Positions 17,192 to 25,786 of a DNA stretch of 64,000 nucleotides are shown piece by piece. How positions within the stretch are numbered: position 1 is the stretch's first letter; every line of letters begins with the position of its first letter. Source of the stretch: Flavobacterium sp. HSC-32F16 (GTDB lineage: Bacteria > Bacteroidota > Bacteroidia > Flavobacteriales > Flavobacteriaceae). Under the pieces are notes generated by a model. It ran no database searches. It was given only the letters and a program-made list of their open reading frames with translations, and was not told where the DNA came from. Location of the stretch: positions 1 to 64,000 of the forward strand of contig NZ_JALKAC010000013.1 in assembly GCF_024171645.1 (NCBI RefSeq), read 5' to 3'. Made by a program: the position numbers and the translations under genes.

Positions 17192-17485
17192 CTACCTTCC
17201 TTTAATACTTAAAGCAAATAAAAATTGTGCTGTTTCCTGATCTGAATCGGCGGAAAAACCTGCTACATAAACGCCCTTTTTGCCGCTAGTGGACTTAATT
17301 CCGTATACAACTGCCTCATCCGCTGGGTCTGATTCCCCTTCGTATCGATACACATGAACAATTTCAAACTTCTCAGGATTTTTTTTAATCAAATCTGCAT
17401 TTCGATTAAAATCGCACGTAAATCCTTTTTCATTTAATTGATCTAAAGCCTTTGAGACAGTTGCGTAATGATACATTCTTTTCAT
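17192..17485 (-). CDS. Small conserved protein, unknown function
   Basis: The 97-aa protein is soluble, with KALDQLNEKGFTCDFNRNAD near the start, FEIVHVYRYEGESDPADEAV in the middle and SGKKGVYVAGFSADSD near the end. This is the layout of a small family common in Bacteroidota ('tvskALd.L...Gyt.DFn... vyRFEG.sdPdD.aVvYai.s..G.kGv'). Members are sometimes labelled phosphoribosylpyrophosphate synthetase, but at this size there is no room for that enzyme, so I leave the function open. It is a monocistronic leftward gene with its own downstream hairpin. Confidence 0.65.
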   Translation of the reverse strand: MKRMYHYATVSKALDQLNEKGFTCDFNRNADLIKKNPEKFEIVHVYRYEGESDPADEAVVYGIKSTSGKKGVYVAGFSADSDQETAQFLFALSIKGR

Positions 17486-17581
17486 GATAACTGAATTTAA
17501 AATTATAGATTTTTAAAGATAACTATTTTAAAATTAAAAAGTTATGATAAAACTCATAAAATCCGAAATTTAAAATCAATA

Positions 17582-17608
17582 TTGTTAGGTGATAAAATTG
17601 TACTTTTG
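17582..17608 (+). promoter_or_regulatory. Promoter of rnpB
   Basis: TACTTTTG at 17601-17608 is a perfect match to the Bacteroidota -7 element TAnnTTTG, and TTG at 17582-17584 fits a -33 element 16 nt upstream. The predicted start, 4-6 nt after the -7 box, coincides with the 5' end of the RNase P RNA P1 helix. Confidence 0.7.
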
Positions 17609-17611
17609 CAG

Positions 17612-17930
17612 CGCAGACCGCCTTATCGCCGTTCCAATTAGGGAGGGAGGAAAGTCCGGACACCACAGAGAAGCATAGCGGGTAACGCCCGTCGGTCTTG
17701 ATAACTTGTTGTCGGGATTAGGACAAGTGCAGCAGAAAGTATGTACAGGTAATGCTGTAGTGAAACCAGGTAAACTCTATGCGGTGAAATACCAAGTATA
17801 TCAGCATTTAAGGGCTTCTCGTCCGTTGTTGAAGGGTAGGTAGCTTGAGTTCCGAAGTAATTCGGAATCTAGATAAATGATAAGGCCTTGATTTATCAGG
17901 GACAGAATCCGGCTTACAGGTCTGCTTTTT
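17612..17930 (+). ncRNA. rnpB: RNase P RNA, bacterial class A
   Basis: This is the catalytic RNA that trims the 5' leader of pre-tRNAs. The 5' strand GCAGACC (17613-17619) pairs with GGTCTGC (17919-17925) as P1. Universally conserved blocks are present: GAGGAAAGTCCGGAC (about 17646-17661, CR-I), a GCAGAAAGTATGTACAGG-type centre, AGGTAAACTCTATGCGGTGA (CR-II/III area), GAAGGGTAGGTAGCTTGAG, and GACAGAATCCGGCTTACAGG near the 3' end (CR-V). The T-run after P1 at 17925-17932 can act as terminator. Ends are set from P1 and are good to a few bases. dctA starts only about 35 bp later and probably has its own promoter. Confidence 0.96.
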
Positions 17931-17965
17931 TTATATATATTTGTGAAAGACTGTAATCTATCTTC

Positions 17966-19216
17966 ATGAATATAACCACTCCAAATCGTGCTTCAAAAGC
18001 AAACAAAAGTCTTTTTAGAACCATAATTACCAACCTTACATTTTGGGTTTTAATAGCCATTATTGCCGGTGTTTTACTCGGACATTTTTCGCCCGAAAAT
18101 GGAATTAAAATGGAAATCGTGGGCAAACGATTTGTTGATCTTATCAAGCTTTTTATTGGACCAATTATTTTCCTTACCATCGTTTTGGGAATTTCCGGAA
18201 TGGGAAATCTAAAGAAAGTTGGACGAATTGGCGTTAAAGCTTTAGCTTATTTTGAAGTAGTTTCAACCGTTGCATTAGCAATTGGTGTTGCCATTGCCTA
18301 TTTATTTCAACCCGGAAAAATTGACAAATCAGGATTAACATTGGGCGATGCAAGCCAATATACAAATGGAAGTGCAAAGGACTTTTCATGGCTTCAGTTT
18401 TTCTTTTCCAATTTTACTTTGCAGGTTCTACTCGCTGCGATTATCTGCGGAATCGCCTTGAATTTTTATAAAAAAAGAGAACAGACTATTTTAGTTTTAG
18501 AACGAATTTCAAAAGTGGTCTTTCTAGGTTTAAAATATGTAATGTATCTCGCGCCAATTGGAGCTTTTGGCGGAATGGCCTACACAATTGGAAAATTCGG
18601 ATTAGGAACTTTAATTCCACTTGGAAAATTGATGCTTTGTGTATATCTCACGATGGCATTGTTTGTTTTTCTAATTTTAGGAAGCATTCTGCGATATTAT
18701 AAAATAAATATACTTTCGATTTTAAAATACATTAAAGAAGAACTTTTATTGGTTTTAGGAACTTCATCTTCCGAGGCTGCTCTTCCAAGTATTATGGTAA
18801 AACTCGAAAGAATGGGCTGTAGTAAATCGGTTGTGGGATTAGTGATTCCAACTGGTTATTCATTTAATCTCGACGGTACTTCGATTTACTTGTCGATGTC
18901 AGTAATATTTTTGGCACAGTTGTACGATGTACATTTGAGTTTTTTCGAAATCCTGACCGTTATCGGGATTTTGATGATTACTTCTAAAGGCGCAGCAGGT
19001 CTAACCGGAAGCGGATTTATTGTTCTGGCATCAACTTTAACAGCACTGCATAAAATTCCTGTAGAAGGTTTGGCTTTTTTATTAGGAGTTGATAAATTTA
19101 TGAGCGAAGCGAGAGCGATTACAAACTTGATTGGAAATACAGTCGCAACGATTATAATTTCTAAAACAGAACACGATTTTACAGAGCTGGATTTAAATCC
19201 TGTTTTAGAGGAATAA
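17966..19216 (+). CDS. dctA: C4-dicarboxylate:cation symporter, DAACS family
   Basis: The 416-aa inner-membrane protein imports dicarboxylates (succinate, fumarate, malate) or acidic amino acids with protons or sodium. Family marks are FIGPIIFLTIVLGISGMGNLKKVGRIG, the serine-rich re-entrant loop LGTSSSEAALPSIMVKLERM (HP1), the TM7-like GYSFNLDGTSIYLSMSVIFLAQ (the NLDGT variant is typical of DctA, against NMDGT in glutamate carriers), and TSKGAAGLTGSGFIVLASTL (HP2). About eight helices are visible. It follows rnpB and is followed by a long inverted repeat. Confidence 0.88.
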   Translation: MNITTPNRASKANKSLFRTIITNLTFWVLIAIIAGVLLGHFSPENGIKMEIVGKRFVDLIKLFIGPIIFLTIVLGISGMGNLKKVGRIGVKALAYFEVVSTVALAIGVAIAYLFQPGKIDKSGLTLGDASQYTNGSAKDFSWLQFFFSNFTLQVLLAAIICGIALNFYKKREQTILVLERISKVVFLGLKYVMYLAPIGAFGGMAYTIGKFGLGTLIPLGKLMLCVYLTMALFVFLILGSILRYYKINILSILKYIKEELLLVLGTSSSEAALPSIMVKLERMGCSKSVVGLVIPTGYSFNLDGTSIYLSMSVIFLAQLYDVHLSFFEILTVIGILMITSKGAAGLTGSGFIVLASTLTALHKIPVEGLAFLLGVDKFMSEARAITNLIGNTVATIIISKTEHDFTELDLNPVLEE

Positions 19217-19220
19217 TTTG

Positions 19221-19308
19221 TTTAGCCGCTAAGACACAAAGGCACTAAGTTTTTGTTTTTCTTTTTGGCTTAAAATAACTTTGTGACTTAGCGCCTTTGT
19301 GGCATTAA
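19221..19308. repeat. Intergenic long inverted repeat (GCTAAGACACAAAGGCACTAAG family)
   Basis: The left arm (from 19221, tagccgctaagacacaaagg, then cactaag) pairs imperfectly with the right arm (19280-19304, ttgtgacttagcgcctttgt, then ggc), with a T-rich loop between. A related string (cttagcagcttagtatctta) occurs at about 44211-44232. It lies between dctA and the panE-like gene. Confidence 0.7.
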
Positions 19309-19332
19309 TTTGCAGCATTAAATGGATTTATT

Positions 19333-20250
19333 ATGAAAAGAATTGGAATTTTAGGACTTGGAGGCGTAGGCGGTTATTTCGGCGGACTTTTGGCTAAAGC
19401 TTATCAAAAATCGGATGCTGTTGAAGTCATTTTTATCGCGCGAGGCGAAACTCAAAAAGCTATCATCGAAAATGGATTAAAGATTGTAACTGATGATTCT
19501 GAAATGATTGTTCATCCGAATTTAGTTTCGAATAATCCATCAGAAATTGGTGAACTGGATTATTTAATTTGTGCAACGAAAACTTACGATATTGAAGAAA
19601 GTTTAACGTCTTTAAGAAATTCTATCACAAAAGAAACGGTTATTCTTCCATTGTACAATGGCGTTGATGCGCAGGAAAGAATTCAGAAACTATTTCCGGA
19701 AAATGAAGTTTTGCAAGGCTGCGTTTACATTGTTTCGATGATCTTTTCGCCTGGAACTATTCGAAAGATTGGTTTTTATGAAAAGTTGTTTTTTGGCTCA
19801 AAAACAACATCATTTTCAAAATTAGAAGAATTACAAAATATCCTTCAAAAAGCTAAAATAGAAAGTTATCTGGTTGAAAATATTGATGAAACGGTTTGGG
19901 AGAAATTCATATTTATTTCAGCATTAGCATCTGTAACTTCCTATTTAAATCAGAATATTGGAGAAATAATAAGCAACTCAGAATCTAAAGTAATGTATAT
20001 TGAATTGCTTCATGAAATTGAAGATGTTGCTCAGGCAAAAGGATTAAAACTGCCTCATGATATTGTGGCGCAAACCATTCAAAAATTAGAAAAATCTCCA
20101 AAAGAAGCCACTTCGTCAATGCACAGAGATTTACTGGCGGGAAAAAATACGGAAGCAGTTTCGCTTACGAAGTTTGTTGTAAACGAAGGAAAAAAATACG
20201 GCGTAAAAACTCCTCTTTACGAAAAGATTGCTGCTATTTTGGTCAAATAA
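19333..20250 (+). CDS. panE: Ketopantoate reductase family protein (2-dehydropantoate 2-reductase)
   Basis: The 305-aa protein starts with an NAD(P)-binding Rossmann motif (RIGILGLGGVGGYFGGLLAKA). It has the family blocks LDYLICATKTYDIEESL, ILPLYNGVDAQERIQ (with conserved Asn), VWEKFIFISALASVTSYLN (catalytic Lys region) and STSSMHRDLLAGKNTEAVSL-like text (here ATSSMHRDLLAGKNTEAV near the C-terminus). PanE reduces 2-dehydropantoate with NADPH in pantothenate synthesis. Paralogues with other 2-ketoacid substrates exist in many genomes, and no other pantothenate gene is nearby, so the exact substrate is inferred. Confidence 0.85.
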   Translation: MKRIGILGLGGVGGYFGGLLAKAYQKSDAVEVIFIARGETQKAIIENGLKIVTDDSEMIVHPNLVSNNPSEIGELDYLICATKTYDIEESLTSLRNSITKETVILPLYNGVDAQERIQKLFPENEVLQGCVYIVSMIFSPGTIRKIGFYEKLFFGSKTTSFSKLEELQNILQKAKIESYLVENIDETVWEKFIFISALASVTSYLNQNIGEIISNSESKVMYIELLHEIEDVAQAKGLKLPHDIVAQTIQKLEKSPKEATSSMHRDLLAGKNTEAVSLTKFVVNEGKKYGVKTPLYEKIAAILVK

Positions 20251-20256
20251 TTTTTT

Positions 20257-20397
20257 GAACACATAGAAACATAGATTTTAGTTTTTAAGTAAAGAAGCTT
20301 TAAAAAAGCTCGCTTTCAATACAGTTTACTACTATGATTTTATGCGAGTGAAACTACTTTTTCAGAATCAAATACTATGTTTCTACGTGTTTTAAAC
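20257..20397. repeat. Intergenic inverted repeat (ACACATAGAAACATAG family)
   Basis: The left arm gaacacatagaaacatagat begins at 20257 and the right arm actatgtttctacgtgtttt ends at about 20395, enclosing a loop of roughly 90 nt. It lies between the convergent panE-like gene and the small leftward membrane protein, consistent with a bidirectional terminator role. Confidence 0.65.
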
Positions 20398-20400
20398 ATT

Positions 20401-20595
20401 CTAAGATTCATCTTTTGTCGTACGAACCAGACTGATTCCTGACATGAAAAAAACGATTCCCAGAATACCGTAAATAATTAATGATTTAATATCTCTGGTT
20501 TCGCCAGAAGTGCCGGCAAAAATTACCGCTGTATAAATAAGTCCTACTATTCCAAGGATGGTCAACAATCCTCCGAAAAATCTTTTTAGGTTCAT
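20401..20595 (-). CDS. Small two-helix membrane protein, unknown function
   Basis: The 64-aa protein has two membrane helices, residues about 6-27 (FFGGLLTILGIVGLIYTAVI) and 38-56 (SLIIYGILGIVFFMSGISLV). A short soluble loop (AGTSGETRDIK) lies between them and a charged tail follows. Small proteins of this layout are common next to envelope genes in Flavobacteria, but I cannot assign a function. The start ATG at 20595 is followed directly by basic residues (MNLKRFFGG), consistent with a real N-terminus. Confidence 0.6.
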   Translation of the reverse strand: MNLKRFFGGLLTILGIVGLIYTAVIFAGTSGETRDIKSLIIYGILGIVFFMSGISLVRTTKDES

Positions 20596-20688
20596 GATTA
20601 TTAGATTTAAAATTTCTAATCAAATTTAAAATTTCAATCACGAATTGCTGTTATACAATTGTTTACTAAACTTATATGATTTGCAGGA

Positions 20689-21375
20689 TTACTTTTGAAT
20701 CTTAAATTCTAAACCAATATTTCGAACACTTTCAATTTTTATTTTTGGATCTGAATTGAAATATTTTCTAAGCCTGCTGATAAAAACATCCATGCTTCGA
20801 CCTGAAAAATAATCATCTTTTTTCCATACAGACATTAAAATTTGATCTCTTTTTAATAACTGATTATGGTTGAGATATAAGTATTCAATAAGGCATGCTT
20901 CTTTTTCTGTAAGCTGCTGGATGTGATTTTTATTATTGAGAGTTAAACGTTCATTGTCGAAAATATAAGAACCAATTTCAATCGTATTATTTCCTTCCAG
21001 AGTTCTTTTTTGTTCGATTCTCTTTAGAATATTCTGCAAACGCAGAACTAGTTCGTCAACTTCAAAAGGTTTTGCAATATAATCGTCTGCGCCTAATTTC
21101 AAACCAATAATTTTGTCTTCTTTTAATTTTCTTGCTGTTAAAAAAATAAACGGAATCTCAGGATTAATTGTAACTATTTCCTCAGCCAGCGAAAAGCCGT
21201 CTAATTTGGGCATCATTACATCCAAAATACAAATATCAAAAGTCTGGTTTTTAAAATAGTTTAAAGCTATTTCGCCATTTTCAGCCCAGATTACTTCAAA
21301 TTGATGAAGTTCTAAATATTGTTTTAAAATTGCTGCAAAATCAAAATCATCTTCAGCTAAAAGTACTTTTTTCAA
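20689..21375 (-). CDS. OmpR/PhoB-family response regulator (RprY-like)
   Basis: The 228-aa protein has a receiver domain (VLLAEDDFDFAAILKQYLEL, phospho-acceptor Asp52 in ILDVMMPKLDG, Thr in FLTARK, Lys in YIAKPFEVDE). A winged-helix DNA-binding domain follows (LTEKEACLIEYLYLNHNQLL, SGRSMDVFISRLRKYF, then VRNIGLEFKI). It lies 10 bp after the histidine kinase gene in the same direction, forming one two-component operon. PhoB-type regulators usually bind 11-bp direct repeats, and such a repeat lies on the far side of the kinase gene at 22892-22924. Confidence 0.93.
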   Translation of the reverse strand: MKKVLLAEDDFDFAAILKQYLELHQFEVIWAENGEIALNYFKNQTFDICILDVMMPKLDGFSLAEEIVTINPEIPFIFLTARKLKEDKIIGLKLGADDYIAKPFEVDELVLRLQNILKRIEQKRTLEGNNTIEIGSYIFDNERLTLNNKNHIQQLTEKEACLIEYLYLNHNQLLKRDQILMSVWKKDDYFSGRSMDVFISRLRKYFNSDPKIKIESVRNIGLEFKIQK

Positions 21376-21385
21376 AATATGGTAA

Positions 21386-22744
21386 TTAAACTTTTAATAA
21401 AATAGTAAACTGAGTGCCTTTTCCTAAATCGCTGATAACGTTAACAGAACCCTGATGCGCCTTTACGATTTGATCAACATAATACAATCCTAAACCTAAA
21501 CCTTTAGTGTTGTGAAGATTTCCTTGTTCTACACGATAGAATTTCTCAAAAAGAAGAGATTGTTTGTTTTTGGCAATTCCAATTCCGTCGTCTTCAAAGC
21601 AAATACAAAACTGATTCTCCACGGTTTTTGTTTTTACTGTAATTGTATTCGAACCGTATTTTACAGCATTTTCCAAAACATTTAAAAAGGCTGTTGTTAA
21701 ATGAAATTTATCCAGAATTAGAATAGTTTTTTGAGTTTGAAAATCAGTTTTAAGATTAATTTTTGGAAAAGTAATTTTAAAATCATTTACAATAGAAAGC
21801 AGGAATTCTTCGGTATCGATTTTTTCTTTTTGCAATTCAATTTCATTTTCGGCAAGAGAATTAGCCATTACCTGATCTATCAAACTTTGTAAACGATTAT
21901 TTTGGCGTGAAATCGTATTGACGATTGCATTAAAATTTTCATCGTTTTCACGAATGTTTTTCTGTTCCAGGATTTTGGTCGAAATTCCTAAAGTTGCCAA
22001 AGGCGTTTTAAGTTCGTGCGTGATATTATTGATAAAATCAGTTTTTACATCGCTTACTTTTTTCTGTTTTATTAATGCTTTCAAAGCAATTATAAAAAGT
22101 GTTATAAGTGTTAGAATCGACAATAATGATAAAACCAAAACAAATGCCATGCGTCTTAAAATAATCATTTCCCAGTCGATAACCGAAACATACATAGAAT
22201 CTTCAGTCAATAATTGATAGTCCTGATTTTCAAAAGTTCCGTTTGTAGTGCCAACATAATTCCGAACTAAAAAAGCATGATTTAACGAAGCCAGATTTCC
22301 ATATAATTTGTTTCGAATAAAAGGTTTTTCAGAGAAAATTGTATCGGCCTTTTTTGTGTTTTTGTATAAAATGAATTTGTTGAGAACAATTGCAAAATCA
22401 ATTTTGAAATTAGGTAAGTCCCTTTCAAATTTTCGCTGAATTTCTGCCGTTAATACACTTCGATATTCATTTTCTAAAATCCCTTTTTTAATGTCAATTT
22501 TAGAATTTTTCCCCTGAATGTATTTCTCGGACAGATTCGTATAAAGTGCTTCCTTTCTGGAAACTAAAACCGAGTCAATATCGCTGTAATTGTTTGAAAT
22601 CTGGGCAATTTCATTTTTAATCTGGGTATGAAACTGCGCCACTTTAAAATCGTAAGTGGTTTTTACCAAATAGCATTGCACGATCGACAGAACGATTAGC
22701 GCGACAACCGAAAATGCTATTAATAAATTGATTCTTTGTTTCAT
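21386..22744 (-). CDS. Sensor histidine kinase (RprX-like), partner of the downstream regulator
   Basis: The 452-aa protein has a first membrane helix at residues 7-25, a periplasmic domain of about 170 residues with no recognised fold, and a second helix at about 200-222 (FVLVLSLLSILTLITLFIIA). The HisKA box is FINNITHELKTPLATLGIS with phospho-acceptor His243. The ATPase domain has N-box NVLENAVKYG, G1 DDGIGI and G2 GLGLGLYYVDQIV. There is no HAMP domain between TM2 and HisKA. The gene is divergent from an outer-membrane beta-barrel gene, a likely target. Confidence 0.93.
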   Translation of the reverse strand: MKQRINLLIAFSVVALIVLSIVQCYLVKTTYDFKVAQFHTQIKNEIAQISNNYSDIDSVLVSRKEALYTNLSEKYIQGKNSKIDIKKGILENEYRSVLTAEIQRKFERDLPNFKIDFAIVLNKFILYKNTKKADTIFSEKPFIRNKLYGNLASLNHAFLVRNYVGTTNGTFENQDYQLLTEDSMYVSVIDWEMIILRRMAFVLVLSLLSILTLITLFIIALKALIKQKKVSDVKTDFINNITHELKTPLATLGISTKILEQKNIRENDENFNAIVNTISRQNNRLQSLIDQVMANSLAENEIELQKEKIDTEEFLLSIVNDFKITFPKINLKTDFQTQKTILILDKFHLTTAFLNVLENAVKYGSNTITVKTKTVENQFCICFEDDGIGIAKNKQSLLFEKFYRVEQGNLHNTKGLGLGLYYVDQIVKAHQGSVNVISDLGKGTQFTILLKV

Positions 22745-22891
22745 TTTGCTTCAAATTTATGATCCTCAGATCACACAGATTTTATTTAATCCAATCTTAA
22801 TAAATAAACCAGCGTAAACCCGTTTAGTCCATTTTATCCATTGGTTCATTTATCCACCCAAAAATAATGCTTTTATGGAACAAAAACGACG

Positions 22892-22924
22892 TTAACTCCG
22901 CATTAACCTTCAATTAACCTTCGC
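22892..22924 (+). promoter_or_regulatory. Triple TTAAC direct repeat, 11-bp spacing (candidate response-regulator operator)
   Basis: TTAAC occurs at 22892, 22903 and 22914, an exact 11-bp step. The last two units read attaaccttc. OmpR/PhoB-type regulators bind direct repeats with 11-bp spacing, and such a regulator is encoded next door. A CATTTTTG at 22941-22948, one base off the -7 consensus, lies where activation of the rightward beta-barrel gene would be expected. Confidence 0.55.
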
Positions 22925-22975
22925 TGCTCTTTTTTAGAAGCATTTTTGCATCTCATAAATCAAAAACTTTTAAAA

Positions 22976-25093
22976 ATGAACATTTATCTGCCGTTAAAAT
23001 TTCTTCTTGCGCTTTTACTTTTTTGTCTTTCATTTGCTGTAAAAGCTCAAAATGAAACGCCGAAAGATTCCATTTCAAATGAACAATTAAAAGAAGTTGT
23101 TATCACTCAAAACAAAAAAACGTTTACCAATACAAACGGAAATATAAAAGTTGATGTTGCCAATTCTGTTTATAATGCAATTCCCAATACGGTTGATTTA
23201 CTTTCAAAACTGCCAACGGTTCAGGTTAGTTCAGATAAAGAAAATATAACGGTTGTTGGTAAAGGAAATCCGCTTATTTATATTGACAATCAAAAGGTGG
23301 GAATAAACGATTTAAATGCTTTGGTTCCTGCTGATATTAAAACAATTGAGATCATTCAGAATCCATCTTCCAAATATGAAGCCGAAGGTCGTTCTGTAAT
23401 TTTAATTACCAGAAAATTTAGTAAAAAAGACAGTTTTAGAACTGATATTTCTGAGGTGGCTTCTTTTAAGAAAAACTACAACAATTATCTCGGTTTTAAT
23501 TCGAGTTTCAAGAAAAATAAATTAGAATGGAAAGCCAATTTCAATTACAACAGACTCAATCCGTGGGAAAGTCATAGCATTGATTATCAAATTAAAAATG
23601 CTGATATTGCTTCAAAATACGATGTTTCGGCGACTACAAAACGAAAACAATATGTTTTTGGCGGAGGTTTGTTTTACAAAATAAACGATGATGATTATTT
23701 TTCGTTTAATGTTAGTTCCAGGCTTCGTGACGATACTTTTCCTATCAATACATTTACGTACAACAAAAATCAGGATGCAGAAAATAATGTTTTGACCTGG
23801 AGTGATAATTCTAGTAAAAAGAATTTTGTGAACTCGTTCTTAAATTATTCAAAGAAAATAAAAGCCATTAATACACAACTTTTTGCCGGTTTTCAATATT
23901 CTAATTTTCAACAGATTCTTATAACTATGGTTGAGAATAATTATAACGAAACAGAATTTAATTTAGCCCAAAACCGAAATCAAAACTTTAATGTTGATGT
24001 TTTTTCGGGAAGAATTGATTTGGAAAGAAAGTTTAAAAATGAAATGAATCTGGAATACGGCGGACTTTATTCCTCGGCTAAATCAAAATCAGGTACCGAT
24101 ATTTTTGATTTCGAAAAAAATGAGAATACAGCTTTAAACTATGATTTTAAAGAAGCAAATTCAGCAGCTTATACGCAGCTTTCGGGAAAAATTAAAAAGA
24201 TCAATTTTTCTGCCGGATTTAGGGTTGAAAATACAAATGTTATCGGGAAATATAAAACAGATTCTTCGCCTTTGATTGATAAAAACTATACGAATGTTTT
24301 TCCAAAAGTACAGTTTTCCATGGCTATAGACAGTACAAAAAACATTAGTTTAAATTATGCTAAAAGTATTTCGCGCCCCAATTATTCGTCATTAAGTAAT
24401 GTTGCTGTTTACATAAATCCGTATTTTGTATACTCCAGTAATATCAATTTGGGGCCGACATTTAATAATGAAATTTCGGCGACTTTTCAGTACAATGACA
24501 AATCAGTTAAGGCGAGTTATTATCAAAATAAAAATCCGGCTTATAATAGTTTTTTATTTGATAAAGCTAAAAATATAATGACTTTTAAAGATGTGAATTT
24601 TGATAAAGAAACGGGTTTTGGTCTTGATTTTGAACTGCCTTTCACTTATAAATTTTGGACAACAACTAATTCATTGCTATTTTTTCTGGAAAAAGTAGAA
24701 GATCCTTCGGCTGAGTTTTTAGATTCAAAACCGTATTTGTATTATTATTCAAATAATGAATTTAAGCTTCCTAAAGACTATACTTTCGTTTTGAGTTTTT
24801 GGGGATTAACTGAACAAAAGAAAGGCGTTTTTGAAAGAAATCCCAGATTTGTTGTGGATATGGCACTTTCTAAAACATTCTTAAAAAAATGGAATTGTAC
24901 TTTGATTTACAATAACGTTTTTAAAAATCTGGCTGAAACCGAAGAATTTACAATTAATGATACAAGTTCAAAAGCAAGATACGTAGTAGATGGACATGAA
25001 ATTTCGATTTCGGTTAAATATTCTTTCGGGAAAGTTAAAGAAACCGAATTTAAGGGAAAGAATGTGAATGAGAGCGAAAATAGAATTAGATAG
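22976..25093 (+). CDS. Outer-membrane beta-barrel protein, TonB-receptor-like (plug plus OMP_b-brl_3 type)
   Basis: The ATG at 22976 begins MNIYLPLKFLLALLLFCLSF with signal cleavage near VKAQ; the frame also opens at a TTG at 22946, which I reject. Residues 40-140 look like a small plug domain (VVITQNKKTFTNTNGNIKVD, VPADIKTIEIIQNPSSKYEA). The rest consists of amphipathic beta strands ending in an aromatic-rich barrel (HEISISVKYSFGKVKE). The usual N-terminal CarboxypepD-regulatory-like domain is missing, so it is shorter than most relatives of this family. It may import a ligand or act as an envelope-stress target of the divergent two-component system. Confidence 0.8.
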   Translation: MNIYLPLKFLLALLLFCLSFAVKAQNETPKDSISNEQLKEVVITQNKKTFTNTNGNIKVDVANSVYNAIPNTVDLLSKLPTVQVSSDKENITVVGKGNPLIYIDNQKVGINDLNALVPADIKTIEIIQNPSSKYEAEGRSVILITRKFSKKDSFRTDISEVASFKKNYNNYLGFNSSFKKNKLEWKANFNYNRLNPWESHSIDYQIKNADIASKYDVSATTKRKQYVFGGGLFYKINDDDYFSFNVSSRLRDDTFPINTFTYNKNQDAENNVLTWSDNSSKKNFVNSFLNYSKKIKAINTQLFAGFQYSNFQQILITMVENNYNETEFNLAQNRNQNFNVDVFSGRIDLERKFKNEMNLEYGGLYSSAKSKSGTDIFDFEKNENTALNYDFKEANSAAYTQLSGKIKKINFSAGFRVENTNVIGKYKTDSSPLIDKNYTNVFPKVQFSMAIDSTKNISLNYAKSISRPNYSSLSNVAVYINPYFVYSSNINLGPTFNNEISATFQYNDKSVKASYYQNKNPAYNSFLFDKAKNIMTFKDVNFDKETGFGLDFELPFTYKFWTTTNSLLFFLEKVEDPSAEFLDSKPYLYYYSNNEFKLPKDYTFVLSFWGLTEQKKGVFERNPRFVVDMALSKTFLKKWNCTLIYNNVFKNLAETEEFTINDTSSKARYVVDGHEISISVKYSFGKVKETEFKGKNVNESENRIR

Positions 25094-25120
25094 AAGTTTT
25101 TCAGCTTAAGCGAAGCCATT

Positions 25121-25160
25121 TGTCAGGTTGAGCGAAGTCGAAACTCCGCTCGATTTGACA
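25121..25160. terminator. Inverted repeat between convergent genes (TGTCAGGTTGAGCG family)
   Basis: TGTCAGGTTGAGCGAAG (25121-25137) pairs imperfectly with CTCCGCTCGATTTGACA (25144-25160). It lies between the stop of the beta-barrel gene and the stop of rsmD, which face each other. This is one of the dispersed palindromes common in flavobacterial intergenic regions and probably ends both transcripts. Confidence 0.65.
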
Positions 25161-25180
25161 TATTAGGTGTAGAATAATTT

Positions 25181-25786
25181 TTAACCTTCGTCTTCTTCAA
25201 CAATTTTTAATGGAGATTCTCCCGGAAGTTCTTCATCATCATCGGTAGAATTCAATTCGAAGAAACTGAAAAACGAACCGCCGTAACTCTTCTGAAAAGA
25301 AAAATTACTTAAATGTTCCATTTTAGTATATTTAGAATGCTCGATAATCATCATTCCATCTTCAGAAAGTAATTCTTTTTCAAAAACAGTAAGAACAATT
25401 TTTTCAAAAGCAGCCTGATCTAATCCATAAGGAGGATCGGCAAAAATAATATCGTAAGAGGTTTTGCAATTATCTAAAAATTTGTAAACATCGCTCTTAG
25501 TTGCAGCGATGTCAAAATCGTATTCTGAGGAAACTTGTTTAATGAATTTTACGCATCCAAAATCGCCGTCGATTGAGGTAATTGGTGCACTTCCGCGTGA
25601 AGCGAATTCATAACTGATATTGCCGGTTCCCGAAAATAAATCTAAAACCTTTAAGCCGTCAAAACTAAAATGATTATTCAAAACATTAAACAATGCTTCT
25701 TTACTCATATCAGTCGTAGGTCTTACAGGAAGGTTTTTTGGTGGGAAGATCCTACGCCCTTTGTATTTTCCTGAAATAATTCTCAT
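25181..25786 (-). CDS. rsmD: 16S rRNA (guanine(966)-N(2))-methyltransferase RsmD
   Basis: The 201-aa protein has the family N-terminus MRIISGKYKGRRIFPPKN, then VRPTTDMSKEALFNVLNN, the SAM-binding VLDLFSGTGNISYEFASRG and the catalytic motif IV DIIFADPPYGLD. It methylates G966 of 16S rRNA. An acidic tail (DDDEELPGESPLKIVEEDEG) extends past the usual end. The start overlaps the stop of the DUF3822 gene by 4 bp (ATGA-type overlap), indicating translational coupling; this pair is conserved in Bacteroidota. Confidence 0.95.
   Translation of the reverse strand: MRIISGKYKGRRIFPPKNLPVRPTTDMSKEALFNVLNNHFSFDGLKVLDLFSGTGNISYEFASRGSAPITSIDGDFGCVKFIKQVSSEYDFDIAATKSDVYKFLDNCKTSYDIIFADPPYGLDQAAFEKIVLTVFEKELLSEDGMMIIEHSKYTKMEHLSNFSFQKSYGGSFFSFFELNSTDDDEELPGESPLKIVEEDEG

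Noticed and set aside
17612..17930. Possible tmRNA or riboswitch instead of RNase P RNA
   Set aside because: The conserved GAGGAAAGTCCGGAC and ACAGAATCCGGCTTACAGG blocks and the P1 pairing are specific to RNase P RNA.
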